A stretch of 64,000 bases of DNA from Pseudopelobacter sp964542535. Its GTDB lineage: Bacteria; Desulfobacterota; Desulfuromonadia; Geobacterales; Pseudopelobacteraceae. A program made the translations under genes and the position numbers. The stretch is from contig CAZIUE010000013.1 of the NCBI GenBank assembly GCA_964542535.1, forward strand, positions 60,491 through 124,490, in the 5' to 3' direction. Shown in pieces: positions 49,926 to 58,600 of the stretch. Each line of letters begins with the position of its first letter. Within the stretch, counting starts at the first letter, position 1. The notes beneath the pieces were generated by a model. It did not search any database, was not told the DNA's origin, and saw only the letters and a program-made list of their open reading frames with translations.

Positions 49926-50981
49926 TCATGGCGGCGCGGTGGCGGCGCCGTAGAGTGTCAGGCGGTTCTTCCCGGTGCGTTTGCTGGCGTACATGGCCGT
50001 GTCGGCCCTGGCCATGACCGACTTGACGTCCGGGCCGTCGCCGGGATACTCCGCCAGTCCGGCCGAGATGGTGGTGGTCAGGTATTCGCTTCCGAAGGGG
50101 AAAGGGGTGCCGGCCATGGTGGAGAGGATTCGTGCCACCGTGGGGGCCACCTCCTCCTTGCCGGTTTCGTTGAACATGATCACGAACTCGTCGCCGCCGT
50201 ACCGGGCGCAGATGTCGGAGCAGCGGATGGTGCGTCTGATGGTGGCCGCAACCTGGCGGATAAGTTCCGTGCCGGCCAGGTGGCCGTGCTCGTCATTGAT
50301 GGCCTTCAGGTTGTCGGCATCCAGCATGCAAATGGCAAAGCCGCGCCCGTGGCGTCTGGCCAGTTTTTCCTGAATATCGGAGAGCAGGAAGAAGTTGCGC
50401 ATGTTGTGCATGCCGGTGACCTCGTCGGTCAGGGAGAGCTGTTCCACTGCCCGGCGGGCGTTCTCGGTCTCACCCGCCAGCATGGCTCCCAGGTGGGCGA
50501 TCAGCATGTAGGGGAACAGTTCCAGAATGCGGGCCAGGCTGTAGAATTCGCGCAGATCAACCGAGGCCAGCAGAATGTAGGAGGAGACAGCCAGTCCTGC
50601 CATGAGATAGGTGATCCTGCGCCCCTGGGTCAGGGCGGTGGCCATCAGGATCAGATAGATCAGTGATATGAAGGGGCTGGTGACGCGGCCGGTGAACCAG
50701 CAGACCCCGATGATGAAGGCCAGAAACACCATCAGATCGACGAAGGTCTTGAATTGGCTGTGGCGGTTGCAGAACAGTCCATAGCGGGCGTTCATGTTGT
50801 AGAGAAACAGAAATACGCACAGGATGGCCAGGAAGAGCAGGCTGGAGTGGCCGGTGGGCTTCAGCTTGATATCCAGCGCCACCAGGGCGATCAGGAGCCA
50901 GGAGATGCTCCCCATGATGCGGTCGTATCCCTTGAATCGCTGCTGCAGGCTGAGGCGTATCTCGGCCGGATCCGTGGGCAT
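49926..50981 (-). CDS. Membrane GGDEF cyclase with altered base-recognition residue
   Basis: A 351-aa inner-membrane protein. Five or six hydrophobic segments occupy about 24-170 (ISWLLIALVALDI, LLFLAILCVFLFLY, MVFLAFIIGVCWF, ISLIYLILMATAL, LMAGLAVSSYILL, and a last amphipathic one). The GGDEF domain (about 182-345) has an intact YGGDEF active site (262-266) and the I-site R253-x-x-D256. The metal and base pocket is LDADNLKAINDEHGHLAGTEL: Asn229 is kept, but the Asp that normally contacts the second guanine edge (D344 in PleD) is Thr238. At this position Hypr enzymes, which make cyclic AMP-GMP, have Ser. The product may therefore be mixed. The start ATG is at 50981. Confidence 0.88.
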   Translation of the reverse strand: MPTDPAEIRLSLQQRFKGYDRIMGSISWLLIALVALDIKLKPTGHSSLLFLAILCVFLFLYNMNARYGLFCNRHSQFKTFVDLMVFLAFIIGVCWFTGRVTSPFISLIYLILMATALTQGRRITYLMAGLAVSSYILLASVDLREFYSLARILELFPYMLIAHLGAMLAGETENARRAVEQLSLTDEVTGMHNMRNFFLLSDIQEKLARRHGRGFAICMLDADNLKAINDEHGHLAGTELIRQVAATIRRTIRCSDICARYGGDEFVIMFNETGKEEVAPTVARILSTMAGTPFPFGSEYLTTTISAGLAEYPGDGPDVKSVMARADTAMYASKRTGKNRLTLYGAATAPP

Positions 50982-51104
50982 GTGGTTCTCCGGGACGGCC
51001 GGCTAGGGGGAAGCCCTCCGGCGGGATGGATACTGCGAGTCGTTTCTGAGGCGCATGCCCGGTAGCCGGGATGGGTGCCCTGTTTCCGAGCTCATGCCGG
51101 TCGT

Positions 51105-51581
51105 TCAGGCCGATACACGCAGGCTGACCCAGGCCAGGGCGGCATAACGGGCCAGCTTGCCCGAGGCGACCAGCAGGGTGAACAGCCGGAAGTCGGTGCG
51201 CATCATGCCTCCCACCAGGCAGAGCGGGTCGCCGATGACCGGCAACCAGGAGAACAGCAGCGTGCAGACCCCGAACCGCCGATACTGTCCGCGTGCCCGC
51301 TGCAGCTGTTCCTCCGAGACCCGCAGCACGCGGGTTACCAGCCATTGGCTGCCCATGATTCCGATCAGATAGGTGGTAACCGCACCCAGGTAGTTGCCCA
51401 GGGTGGCGGTCATGACCGTTGCCAGGGGGGAACTGCCGCTGGTCAGCATCACCACCAGCAGCCATTCTGAGCCGAGGGGGAGCAGGCTGGATGCGAGAAA
51501 GCTCAGCATGAACAGGCAGCCGTAACCGGGCCGGTGAAGCGCGAGGGTGGTGACGAAAAAGTGATTGTCAAAAAGGTCCAA
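51105..51581 (-). CDS. YqaA/DedA-like (SNARE-associated) membrane protein
   Basis: A 158-aa membrane protein of the small YqaA group. The core is YGCLFMLSFLASSLLPLGSEWLLV, then GNYLGAVTTYLIGIMGS and LFSWLPVIGDPLCLVGG, with membrane helices in between. Function is not established; relatives affect membrane lipid homeostasis. Two starts are possible. TTG 51581 keeps the conserved first hydrophobic region; ATG 51509 would cut it off. Neither has a good ribosome site. The region upstream holds a 47-bp repeat. Confidence 0.75.
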   Translation of the reverse strand: MDLFDNHFFVTTLALHRPGYGCLFMLSFLASSLLPLGSEWLLVVMLTSGSSPLATVMTATLGNYLGAVTTYLIGIMGSQWLVTRVLRVSEEQLQRARGQYRRFGVCTLLFSWLPVIGDPLCLVGGMMRTDFRLFTLLVASGKLARYAALAWVSLRVSA

Positions 51582-51637
51582 TCGGTTACACTGCCCGGGA
51601 TGGTTATTTCCGCATCTGAATCCGCGATGCCGGAGAA

Positions 51638-51684
51638 CTGCGTGCCTGAAAGAGCCGGGGGCCCGACGTTGCCACTGGCGGTGC
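51638..51684. repeat. 47-bp dispersed repeat, copy 1
   Basis: This stretch and 54186-54232 share 39 of 47 bases in the same orientation, identical over the first 21 (CTGCGTGCCTGAAAGAGCCG and one more). Both are non-coding, and both lie upstream of a gene. Confidence 0.65.
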
Positions 51685-51861
51685 AACCGTCAGCCCGGGT
51701 GAGCCTCTGTCAAACCGTCCCCTGCCGCAGAACGGCTCCAGGGGAGAGGCCTCTCAGGAACGCGGCGGCAGGGAAGTGTCATGGGTTCTGGCCCTTCTTC
51801 AGCGGGACGTGGAGTCGGCTACCATTGTAGCGGGATTTTTTCATTCGGCAAGGAGTTGATC

Positions 51862-52935
51862 ATGCGGCAGGGTAAGCCGGCGCGGCACTACTCCCAGGCG
51901 GGTCGCCTGCATTGCATCATCCGCCTCCTGGAGATGCGGCGGGGCATGACCCTGGATGATCTGGCCGCTGAGTGCGGTGTGGACCGGCGCACCATCCGGC
52001 GCGACCTGAACGCCGTGGAAGAGGCCGGTTACGCCCTGACCTGCCAGTGGCAGCAGGGGAAGAAGGTCTTCAGTTTTCTCACCAGGTCCCGCAGCATTCC
52101 CCCCGTCTCCCTCACCCTGAACCAGCTCATGTCCCTCTATCTGCTGCGTTCCCTGGGGGTGCATCTGGCAGGCACCCCCTTTCTGGCCGAGATCGACGAC
52201 CTGTTCCGCACTATCACCTCGATCCTGCCCGACCGCTACGCGGCGCACCTGGAGCGCATCGCGCGGGTTTCACTCCCCCGCCTGCACGGTCAGCGGGATT
52301 ACACGCTGGCGGCCCCCCACTTCGGGGGGCTGCAACGGGCACTGCTGCACCAGTACCGGTTGCGGCTGGAGTATGCCAAGGACGGGGGGACCGCCAGCCA
52401 GAGCTATGAGCTGGACCCCTACACCCTGGTGTTTCACCGGGCCGGCATCTACCTTCTGGGCTATGCCCACAACCGCGGAGGGATGCGGCTGTTCGCCCTG
52501 GAGCGCATCCGGGGTCTGGACGTCGGGCGGCAGCGCTTCGAACTCCCCGAGGACTATGAGCCGGAGCAGTACTTCAGCCATGCCTTCGGCCTGGTGAACG
52601 ACGCCCCCCTGCAGGTGCGGGTGCGTTTCTCACCCGCGGTCGCCCATGCGGTCCGGGACCGGATCTGGCGGCCGGGACAGTGCGTGGAGGAGGATCGCGA
52701 GGGAGGGGTTGTGCTGTCGTTCCAAGCCTCCGGGGAGCGGGAACTGGTCTCCTGGGTCCTTTCCTACGGCGACCAGGCCGAGGTGCTGGAACCGGCAAGC
52801 CTCCGCGCCGAAGTGGCGGGCCGGATCGAGGCCCTGTCCCGGCTCTACCGTAATGGCACCCCCGGGCGCGCCGGGGAGCGGGATGGCCGTCCGGATGCCT
52901 CCTCCGCACCGGCGATGGAGGGTTCCCATGGCTGA
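51862..52935 (+). CDS. WYL-domain transcriptional regulator (HTH_11)
   Basis: A 357-aa cytoplasmic regulator. An N-terminal winged helix-turn-helix (about 10-65) contains MTLDDLAAECGVDRRTIRRDLNAVEEAG. The WYL domain (about 150-235) includes ALLHQYRLRLEYAKDG and ELDPYTLVFHRAGIYLLGYAHNRGGMRLFALERIRG, where the WYL strand reads IYL. The C-terminal extension (VRVRFSPAVAHAVRDRIW...) is the WCX domain. These proteins bind nucleic-acid-like ligands and control defence or stress genes. ATG 51862 follows AAGGAGTTG. It overlaps the HAD gene by 8 nt, so the two are coupled. Confidence 0.9.
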   Translation: MRQGKPARHYSQAGRLHCIIRLLEMRRGMTLDDLAAECGVDRRTIRRDLNAVEEAGYALTCQWQQGKKVFSFLTRSRSIPPVSLTLNQLMSLYLLRSLGVHLAGTPFLAEIDDLFRTITSILPDRYAAHLERIARVSLPRLHGQRDYTLAAPHFGGLQRALLHQYRLRLEYAKDGGTASQSYELDPYTLVFHRAGIYLLGYAHNRGGMRLFALERIRGLDVGRQRFELPEDYEPEQYFSHAFGLVNDAPLQVRVRFSPAVAHAVRDRIWRPGQCVEEDREGGVVLSFQASGERELVSWVLSYGDQAEVLEPASLRAEVAGRIEALSRLYRNGTPGRAGERDGRPDASSAPAMEGSHG

Positions 52936-53641
52936 GGAATGCGTTATTGCCGGCGCGCCAGCCGCCACTGCCGGGGAGCAGGAACCCGCGCTCCCCACTC
53001 CGGGCAGCATCCGCGCCATCGTCTTCGACCTGGACGGCACCCTGTACGTTTCGGACGCGTTCGCCGCCTGTATTCAGGAGGGAGCCGTCATCTACCTGGC
53101 CGCTCTTTTGGGGGTCGAGCCGGAGCAGGCCCGCGCGGCCATGGCCGAGGCCCGCCATCGTCTGGCGCCGGAACCGGGTGCCTGTTCCACCCTCTCCGCG
53201 GTCTGTTCCGCCCTGGGGGGAACCCTCCCCGGCCTGCACGCCTTCTTTCAGGACCATCTCAGGCCTGAATCGTACCTCGTGCCGGACCCGCGGGTGGTTG
53301 ACCTGCTGGAGTGCCTCAGCCACAACATGGCGCTCTACCTCTACACCAACAACAGCCGGGCCATGGCGGAGCGCATCGTCGCTCTCCTGGGGCTTGGAGG
53401 GGTGTTCCGGGGGGTATTCGCCATCGACGACTGCTGGCGGGCCAAACCGGACCAGGCCGCACTGGAGCGGGTCCTGGCCGCTGTTGGAGAACCAACGGAT
53501 CGGGTGCTCTTCGTAGGGGACCGCTTTGAGGTGGATCTGCGCCTGCCGCACCGCAGCGGCTGTCCGGTCCTGCTCACCCGGAGCGTGGAAGAGCTGCTGT
53601 CGTTGCGGTGGTTGACCATGGGGCGGGACGAGCGCCCCTGA
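52928..53641 (+). CDS. HAD-superfamily hydrolase
   Basis: A 237-aa haloacid-dehalogenase-like hydrolase. Motif I is FDLDGTLY with the nucleophile Asp and the acid/base Asp two residues on; motif II is YLYTNNS; motif III is around AKPDQAALERV; motif IV is VLFVGDRFEVDL. A helical cap lies between motifs I and II, as in phosphoglycolate phosphatase-type members. The substrate cannot be read. The N-terminal 27 residues are extra. The start overlaps the end of the WYL regulator gene (8 nt), so the regulator and the enzyme are made together. Confidence 0.88.
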   Translation: MAEECVIAGAPAATAGEQEPALPTPGSIRAIVFDLDGTLYVSDAFAACIQEGAVIYLAALLGVEPEQARAAMAEARHRLAPEPGACSTLSAVCSALGGTLPGLHAFFQDHLRPESYLVPDPRVVDLLECLSHNMALYLYTNNSRAMAERIVALLGLGGVFRGVFAIDDCWRAKPDQAALERVLAAVGEPTDRVLFVGDRFEVDLRLPHRSGCPVLLTRSVEELLSLRWLTMGRDERP

Positions 53642-53668
53642 GGTGGAGCCCGCGATGTCGGTCTCGCT

Positions 53669-54106
53669 TCACCGTTCCAGGACGAACGTCACCGGTCCGT
53701 CGTTGACCAGGCTGACCTGCATGTCCGCCTGGTAGATGCCGGTGGCGGTCGCCACCCCGCTTCTCCTGACCTCCTCCACGAACCGGTCGTACAGCCGTTT
53801 CCCCTCGTCCAGCGGGGCGGCAGTGTCGAAGGAGGGGCGCCGCCCCTTGGCGCAGTTGCCCGCCAGGGTGAACTGGGAGACGGCCAGGAGGCTTCCCCCC
53901 ACGTCTCGCAGCGACAGGTTCATCTTGCCGTCGTCATCACTGAAGATGCGCAGGCCAATAATCTTCTCCGCCAGCCAGGAGGCCTTTGCCCCGTCGTCGC
54001 CCTTCTCCACCCCCAGCAGCACCAGGATGCCCGGGCCGATTTCCCCCACGACACATCCGTCCACCACCACGCTGGCCGAGCTAACCCGCTGGATCACCGC
54101 CTTCAT
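53669..54106 (-). CDS. dtd: D-aminoacyl-tRNA deacylase
   Basis: A 145-aa enzyme that hydrolyses D-amino acids (and glycine from mischarged tRNA-Ala) off tRNA. The N-terminus MKAVIQRVSSASVVVDG, the SQFTLAGNCAKGRRPSF active-site loop and the cross-subunit Gly-cisPro motif in NDGPVTF are all intact. Length matches the family. CAGGAGGTAGG precedes the ATG. It is convergent with the HAD gene and monocistronic. Confidence 0.96.
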   Translation of the reverse strand: MKAVIQRVSSASVVVDGCVVGEIGPGILVLLGVEKGDDGAKASWLAEKIIGLRIFSDDDGKMNLSLRDVGGSLLAVSQFTLAGNCAKGRRPSFDTAAPLDEGKRLYDRFVEEVRRSGVATATGIYQADMQVSLVNDGPVTFVLER

Positions 54107-54155
54107 GTTCCTACCTCCTGATTCGGTGGTGCATTCACGATGACACAAATCGTAG

Positions 54156-54177
54156 GGGCGGCCTCGTGTGGCCGCCC
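54156..54177. repeat. REP-like palindrome
   Basis: GGGCGGCC-TCGTGT-GGCCGCCC: an 8-bp perfect GC-rich stem in the sequence context CGTAGGGGCGGCC, typical of bacterial REP palindromes. It is intergenic, upstream of dtd and of the outer-membrane gene. A RAYT gene, whose products act on such hairpins, is present elsewhere in the window. Confidence 0.5.
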
Positions 54178-54185
54178 GGTTGTGG

Positions 54186-54232
54186 CTGCGTGCCTGAAAG
54201 AGCCGGAGCCACACCTTCGCCACCGGCGGTGC
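54186..54232. repeat. 47-bp dispersed repeat, copy 2
   Basis: Second copy of the repeat at 51638-51684 (39 of 47 identical, first 21 identical). It contains GCCGG...CCGGC arms and follows the REP-like palindrome by 8 bp. Confidence 0.65.
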
Positions 54233-54327
54233 TTGCCTGGCCCCCCTGGTCGAGAGATACTTAAGGCCAGAAGCGGGAAGCCGGGGCGTCTGGCGCCACA
54301 GGTTGCCTGACCCACAAGGGGGACAGT

Positions 54328-55689
54328 ATGCGGATACGTTGTTCATCACGCGGGTGCACCGCACCTGCCGGTCGTACCCTTGGGAAACGCCTGGCGGGGG
54401 CTCTGGTCGTTCTTGTCCTGATGACCGGCCCGGGGGGCGCCGGGGCGCTGGAACAGGATCATGGGGAAGCCGGCGGTACGGCGGCCGAACCCGTTGACGG
54501 AACGGAATCGGCGGTCCCCCTGGCCGGGCAAGCCTACCGGACCATTTTCATGGGGCGCCTGATTGATATCCCCCCCCGCAACCGGGACAGCGAACTGGCC
54601 CTGACCCTGGGGGGGAACGGATATGCTCCCCGTCTGGGGGGGGACAGGGGGCTGCCCATCGCGGCCCTCTACTGGCGTCACGGCGGAGAAACATGGTGGA
54701 CCAGAAACGTGTTCGGGCTGTTCGTCAACGAACTGGACCTGGCCAGGAACCTGGGGAACTTCCAGCTGCTGGGGCATCTGGAAAACAATACGATCCCCTT
54801 TCCCGATCGGGACATCGAGAAGGGACGGGAGGTCAAGTCCAGTTCGGTGGTCTGGGGCACGGTATCCGGCTGGCTGGGTGCGGGCTACCGCCTACCGGTG
54901 GCCCCCTGGCAGGCTGACAACGACCTGAAGCTGCAACTGTACTACCACGGCGGCTACTTCTACGCCAACCGCACCCGGCATACGGGAGACGATGTGCACC
55001 TGCCGCCCGACACCTACCTGCACGGCCTGCGCCTGCGGGCGAGGTACGACGGGCTGGTGCGCAACATCATGGAACTCCCCCATGAGGGGTGGGCCTGGGG
55101 AGGGGACCTGGAGCTGACCAGACGGGACAGCTGGGGTGACGGCAGCTTCGGCAACCACCTCTTCAAACGGAGTGACACCCGGGATTACCTGAAGTTTTCC
55201 GGCTACATCATTACCGCCCAGCCGATTCCCGGACTCTCGGACCGGCACCGCTTCGTAGGGTACCTGCACGGCGGCGCCACGGCCATGGGTAAGCTGGACC
55301 GGTTCTCCGCTTTCCGTGCCGGCGGCGGCCCCTTTCCCAACGAGAGCGGCGACCTGTACCGCCTTCCCTATCCCGGCGCCCTAGTCAACAACTTCCTGGT
55401 CACCGATTACGTGGTGGGTACCCTGGAGTACCGTCTCCAGCTGGCGTTTTTTCTCTACCTGCACCTGCGCGGCACCTTTGCCTGGGGGGCCAACCGCCCG
55501 GACTACGACGGCGCTGATGGCCTCAAGCTCAAGCTCAATTCGTCCGATGGCGAGGCGTTCTCCGTCGGCCTCACCAGCGGTTTCGTCGCCGATTCCCAGC
55601 TCTACCTGGAGTACTCCTACGACAACACGCTCCTACGCAACGGCCGTGGGGGGAGCAGCTTCCTGCTGCTCTGGTCCAAGTCGTTCTGA
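54328..55689 (+). CDS. Predicted outer-membrane beta-barrel protein
   Basis: A 453-aa protein I do not recognise. The N-terminus has basic residues then a hydrophobic core (LAGALVVLVLMTGPGGAGA), a long signal peptide. The rest is full of alternating aromatic strands (YRTIFMGRLIDIP, YWRHGGETWWTRNVFGLFV, YYHGGYFYANRTRH), and the protein ends SFLLLWSKSF, an outer-membrane C-terminal signature. Length suggests 12-16 strands. The start ATG follows AAGGGGGACAGT. Its stop codon abuts the mfd stop from the other strand: TGA of one and TCA of the other form TGATCA. Confidence 0.75.
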   Translation: MRIRCSSRGCTAPAGRTLGKRLAGALVVLVLMTGPGGAGALEQDHGEAGGTAAEPVDGTESAVPLAGQAYRTIFMGRLIDIPPRNRDSELALTLGGNGYAPRLGGDRGLPIAALYWRHGGETWWTRNVFGLFVNELDLARNLGNFQLLGHLENNTIPFPDRDIEKGREVKSSSVVWGTVSGWLGAGYRLPVAPWQADNDLKLQLYYHGGYFYANRTRHTGDDVHLPPDTYLHGLRLRARYDGLVRNIMELPHEGWAWGGDLELTRRDSWGDGSFGNHLFKRSDTRDYLKFSGYIITAQPIPGLSDRHRFVGYLHGGATAMGKLDRFSAFRAGGGPFPNESGDLYRLPYPGALVNNFLVTDYVVGTLEYRLQLAFFLYLHLRGTFAWGANRPDYDGADGLKLKLNSSDGEAFSVGLTSGFVADSQLYLEYSYDNTLLRNGRGGSSFLLLWSKSF

Positions 55690-58600
55690 TCAGTGCTGTT
55701 CCGCCTGCATCGGCGTTTCCGCCGGCATCAGCCGCACGAGTGCTGTACGGGCCGTGGCAATGATATCCTCGAAGGCATTTCCCTTGACCGTGCAGGTCAG
55801 GCGGTAGTCGGGGGTGAAGCGGTACTTTTTCGGTTCGTTCTTCATCATGGTGATGATGGTGTCGGGCGGCGCGGGAGTCCGGGGGTGGAAGCTGATCACC
55901 ACGTCCCTGCCGTCGTAATCGATCTGGCGCGCCAGGAGCTTCTTCAGCATGACGCGCAGCTTCATGGTCTCGAACAGGTAGCCGGTGGCCAGCGGGTAGG
56001 CGCCGAAGCGGTCGGCCACCTCGTTCTGCACGTCCAGCACGTCCTCCTCGCTCTCGGCCTGGGTCAGTTTCTTGTAGATCACCAAGCGCTGATTGGTGTC
56101 TTTCACGTAGGTTTCGGGGATGAAGGCCGGCACCTTCAGGTTGATCTCCGGCTCCACCTGCTCGATCATCTCCTCCCCCCGCATGCGGCAGATGGTCTCC
56201 TCCAGCATCTGGTTGTACAGCTCGAAGCCGATCTCCATCACCGTACCTGACTGGCGGCTCCCCAGCATATCGCCGGCGCCGCGGATCTCCATGTCGTGGG
56301 TGGCGATGCGGAAGCCGGCTCCCAGCTCGGAGATCTCCTGCAGAATCCTCAGCCGCTCCCGGGCGTCGGAGGAGATGGAGCCTTCGCCCGGGATCAGCAG
56401 GTAGGCGTAGCCGCGCTGGGTGGAGCGGCCAACCCGCCCTCGCAGCTGGTAGAGCTGGGAGAGGCCGAACCGGTCGGCGTGGTCCACGATCAGGGTGTTG
56501 GCGTTGGGGATGTCCAGTCCGGACTCGATGATGGTGGTGCAGATCAACAGGTTGGTCTCACCGTGCATGAAGCCGAGCATGACCTTCTCCAGCTCCTGCT
56601 CCCCCATCTGGCCGTGCCCCACGGCGATCCTGGCCTCCGGGATCAGCTGGGCGATCAGCTCGGCCCGCTTGGCGATGGTCTGGACCCGGTTGTGGACGAA
56701 GAAGACCTGTCCTCCGCGGCGCAACTCCCGCATCACCGCCTCGCGCACCAGCTCCTCGGAGAAGCGGGCCACGATGGTCTTGACCGCCAGGCGGTCCACC
56801 GGCGGGGTGTCGATGATGGAGAGGTCGCGGATCCCCATCATGGACATGTACAGGGTGCGGGGGATGGGGGTGGCGGTCAGGGTCATGACGTCAACCACGG
56901 CCCGGAATGCCTTGAGCCGCTCCTTGTCCTTGACGCCGAAACGTTGCTCCTCATCGATGATCAGAAGGCCCAGGTCCTTGAAGGCCACATCCTTCTGCAG
57001 CAGGCGGTGGGTGCCGATGACGATGTCGATCTCCCCCTTCTTCAGCCGCTCCAGGATTGCCTTCTGCTCCTTGGGGGTCCGGAAGCGGGAGAGTGCCTCC
57101 ACCCTGACCGGGTACTCCTTCAGCCGGCCGTGGAACGTCTCGAAGTGCTGCTGGGCCAGGATGGTGGTGGGGACCAGCACCCCCACCTGCTTGCCGTCCA
57201 GGGCCGCCTTGAAGGCTGCCCGCAGGGCCACCTCGGTCTTGCCGTACCCTACGTCGCCGCACACCAGCCGGTCCATGGGGCGGGAGTGCTGCATGTCGGC
57301 CAGCACGTCGTTGATGGCCGAGAGCTGGTCCGGCGTTTCCTCCCAGGCAAAGGAAGCCTCGAACTCGCGGTACATCTCGTCCGGCGGCGAGAAGGAGAAC
57401 CCCTCGCAGATCTGGCGCTTGGCGTAGATTTCCAGCAGTTCGCCGGCAAGCTCCTCGATGGCCTTCCTGGCTTTTCCCTTGGATTTCTCCCAGGAGACTC
57501 CCCCCAGCTTGTCCAGGGAGGGGGAGCTCCCCTCCGGCCCCACGTAGCGCTGCACCAGGGCCAGGCGGTCCACCGGCAGGTAGAGCTTGTCGCCGCCAGC
57601 GTACTCCAGGAGCAGGAAGTCGCCGCCGATGCAGCTGACGCTGATGTGCTGCAACCCCCGGTAGAGGCCGATGCCGTGGTCCACGTGCACCATGTGGTCT
57701 CCTGGCTTGAGTTCGGCCAGGGAGGAGAGGATCTGCTTCTTGCGCACCTCGGAGATGCCCCGCCGCCGCACCCGTTTGCCGAACAGCTCCTCCTCGGCGA
57801 TCAGGACCAGCCGGGACTCGGGCAGCCGGAACCCCCGGGAGATATCTCCCAGAAGGATGGTCAGGCTGCCGGGGGAGGGGGCGTCGCTTCGTGGCGGCGT
57901 TGCCCGCATGGCCTCCGCGAAGCGCTCCTGGCTGAGGTCGCAGGGAATGCCGTAGGGGGCAAGGAGTTCCCTCAGACGCTCGGCCTGGGCGTTCTGATGG
58001 CAGGCGACGGCGACCTGGAAACCGCCCTCCAGCCACTGCCGCAGGGAGCGGGCAAGGGGCGCCAGGGCCTGGGTGGTCTCCTTGGAAACCGTCACCCGCA
58101 GGTCGGCGTTGTCCTGGCAGGGAATGCTGATCACCTCGGCCTCTCCGGATGGCTCCAGGAACAGGCCGGACAGCTCCAGGCAGGAGCGACTCGCCAGCAG
58201 TTCCCGCATGCGGCCTTCGTCCAGATACAGCTCCGTCCGGGGAGAGTGGGGCAGGCCGGTACGCCGGGCCTCAGCCTCGGCTTTTTCCAGTTCCTGGGCA
58301 AAACTCGTGGCCGCATCCTGGATGGCCTGGGGGTCCACCAGCACCAGCAGGGCGTCCGGGGCGTAGTCGAAGACCGTCTCCAGGCCGGGGTGCAGGAGCG
58401 GTTGCAGGTACTCCACCCCCCGGAAGTAGACGGCGCTTTTCAGCTCCTCCTGGATCTCCCGCCGCCGGTTGGCCGGGATTTCCAGTTCGTCGCAGCAGGC
58501 CTTCAGGCGTGGGGCGATGCCGTCCAGTACGTCGTCGGTGAGGATGATCTCCCGGGAGGGGAGCAGCACCAGTTCCTCCAGGGGGTGGAGCGAGCGCTGG

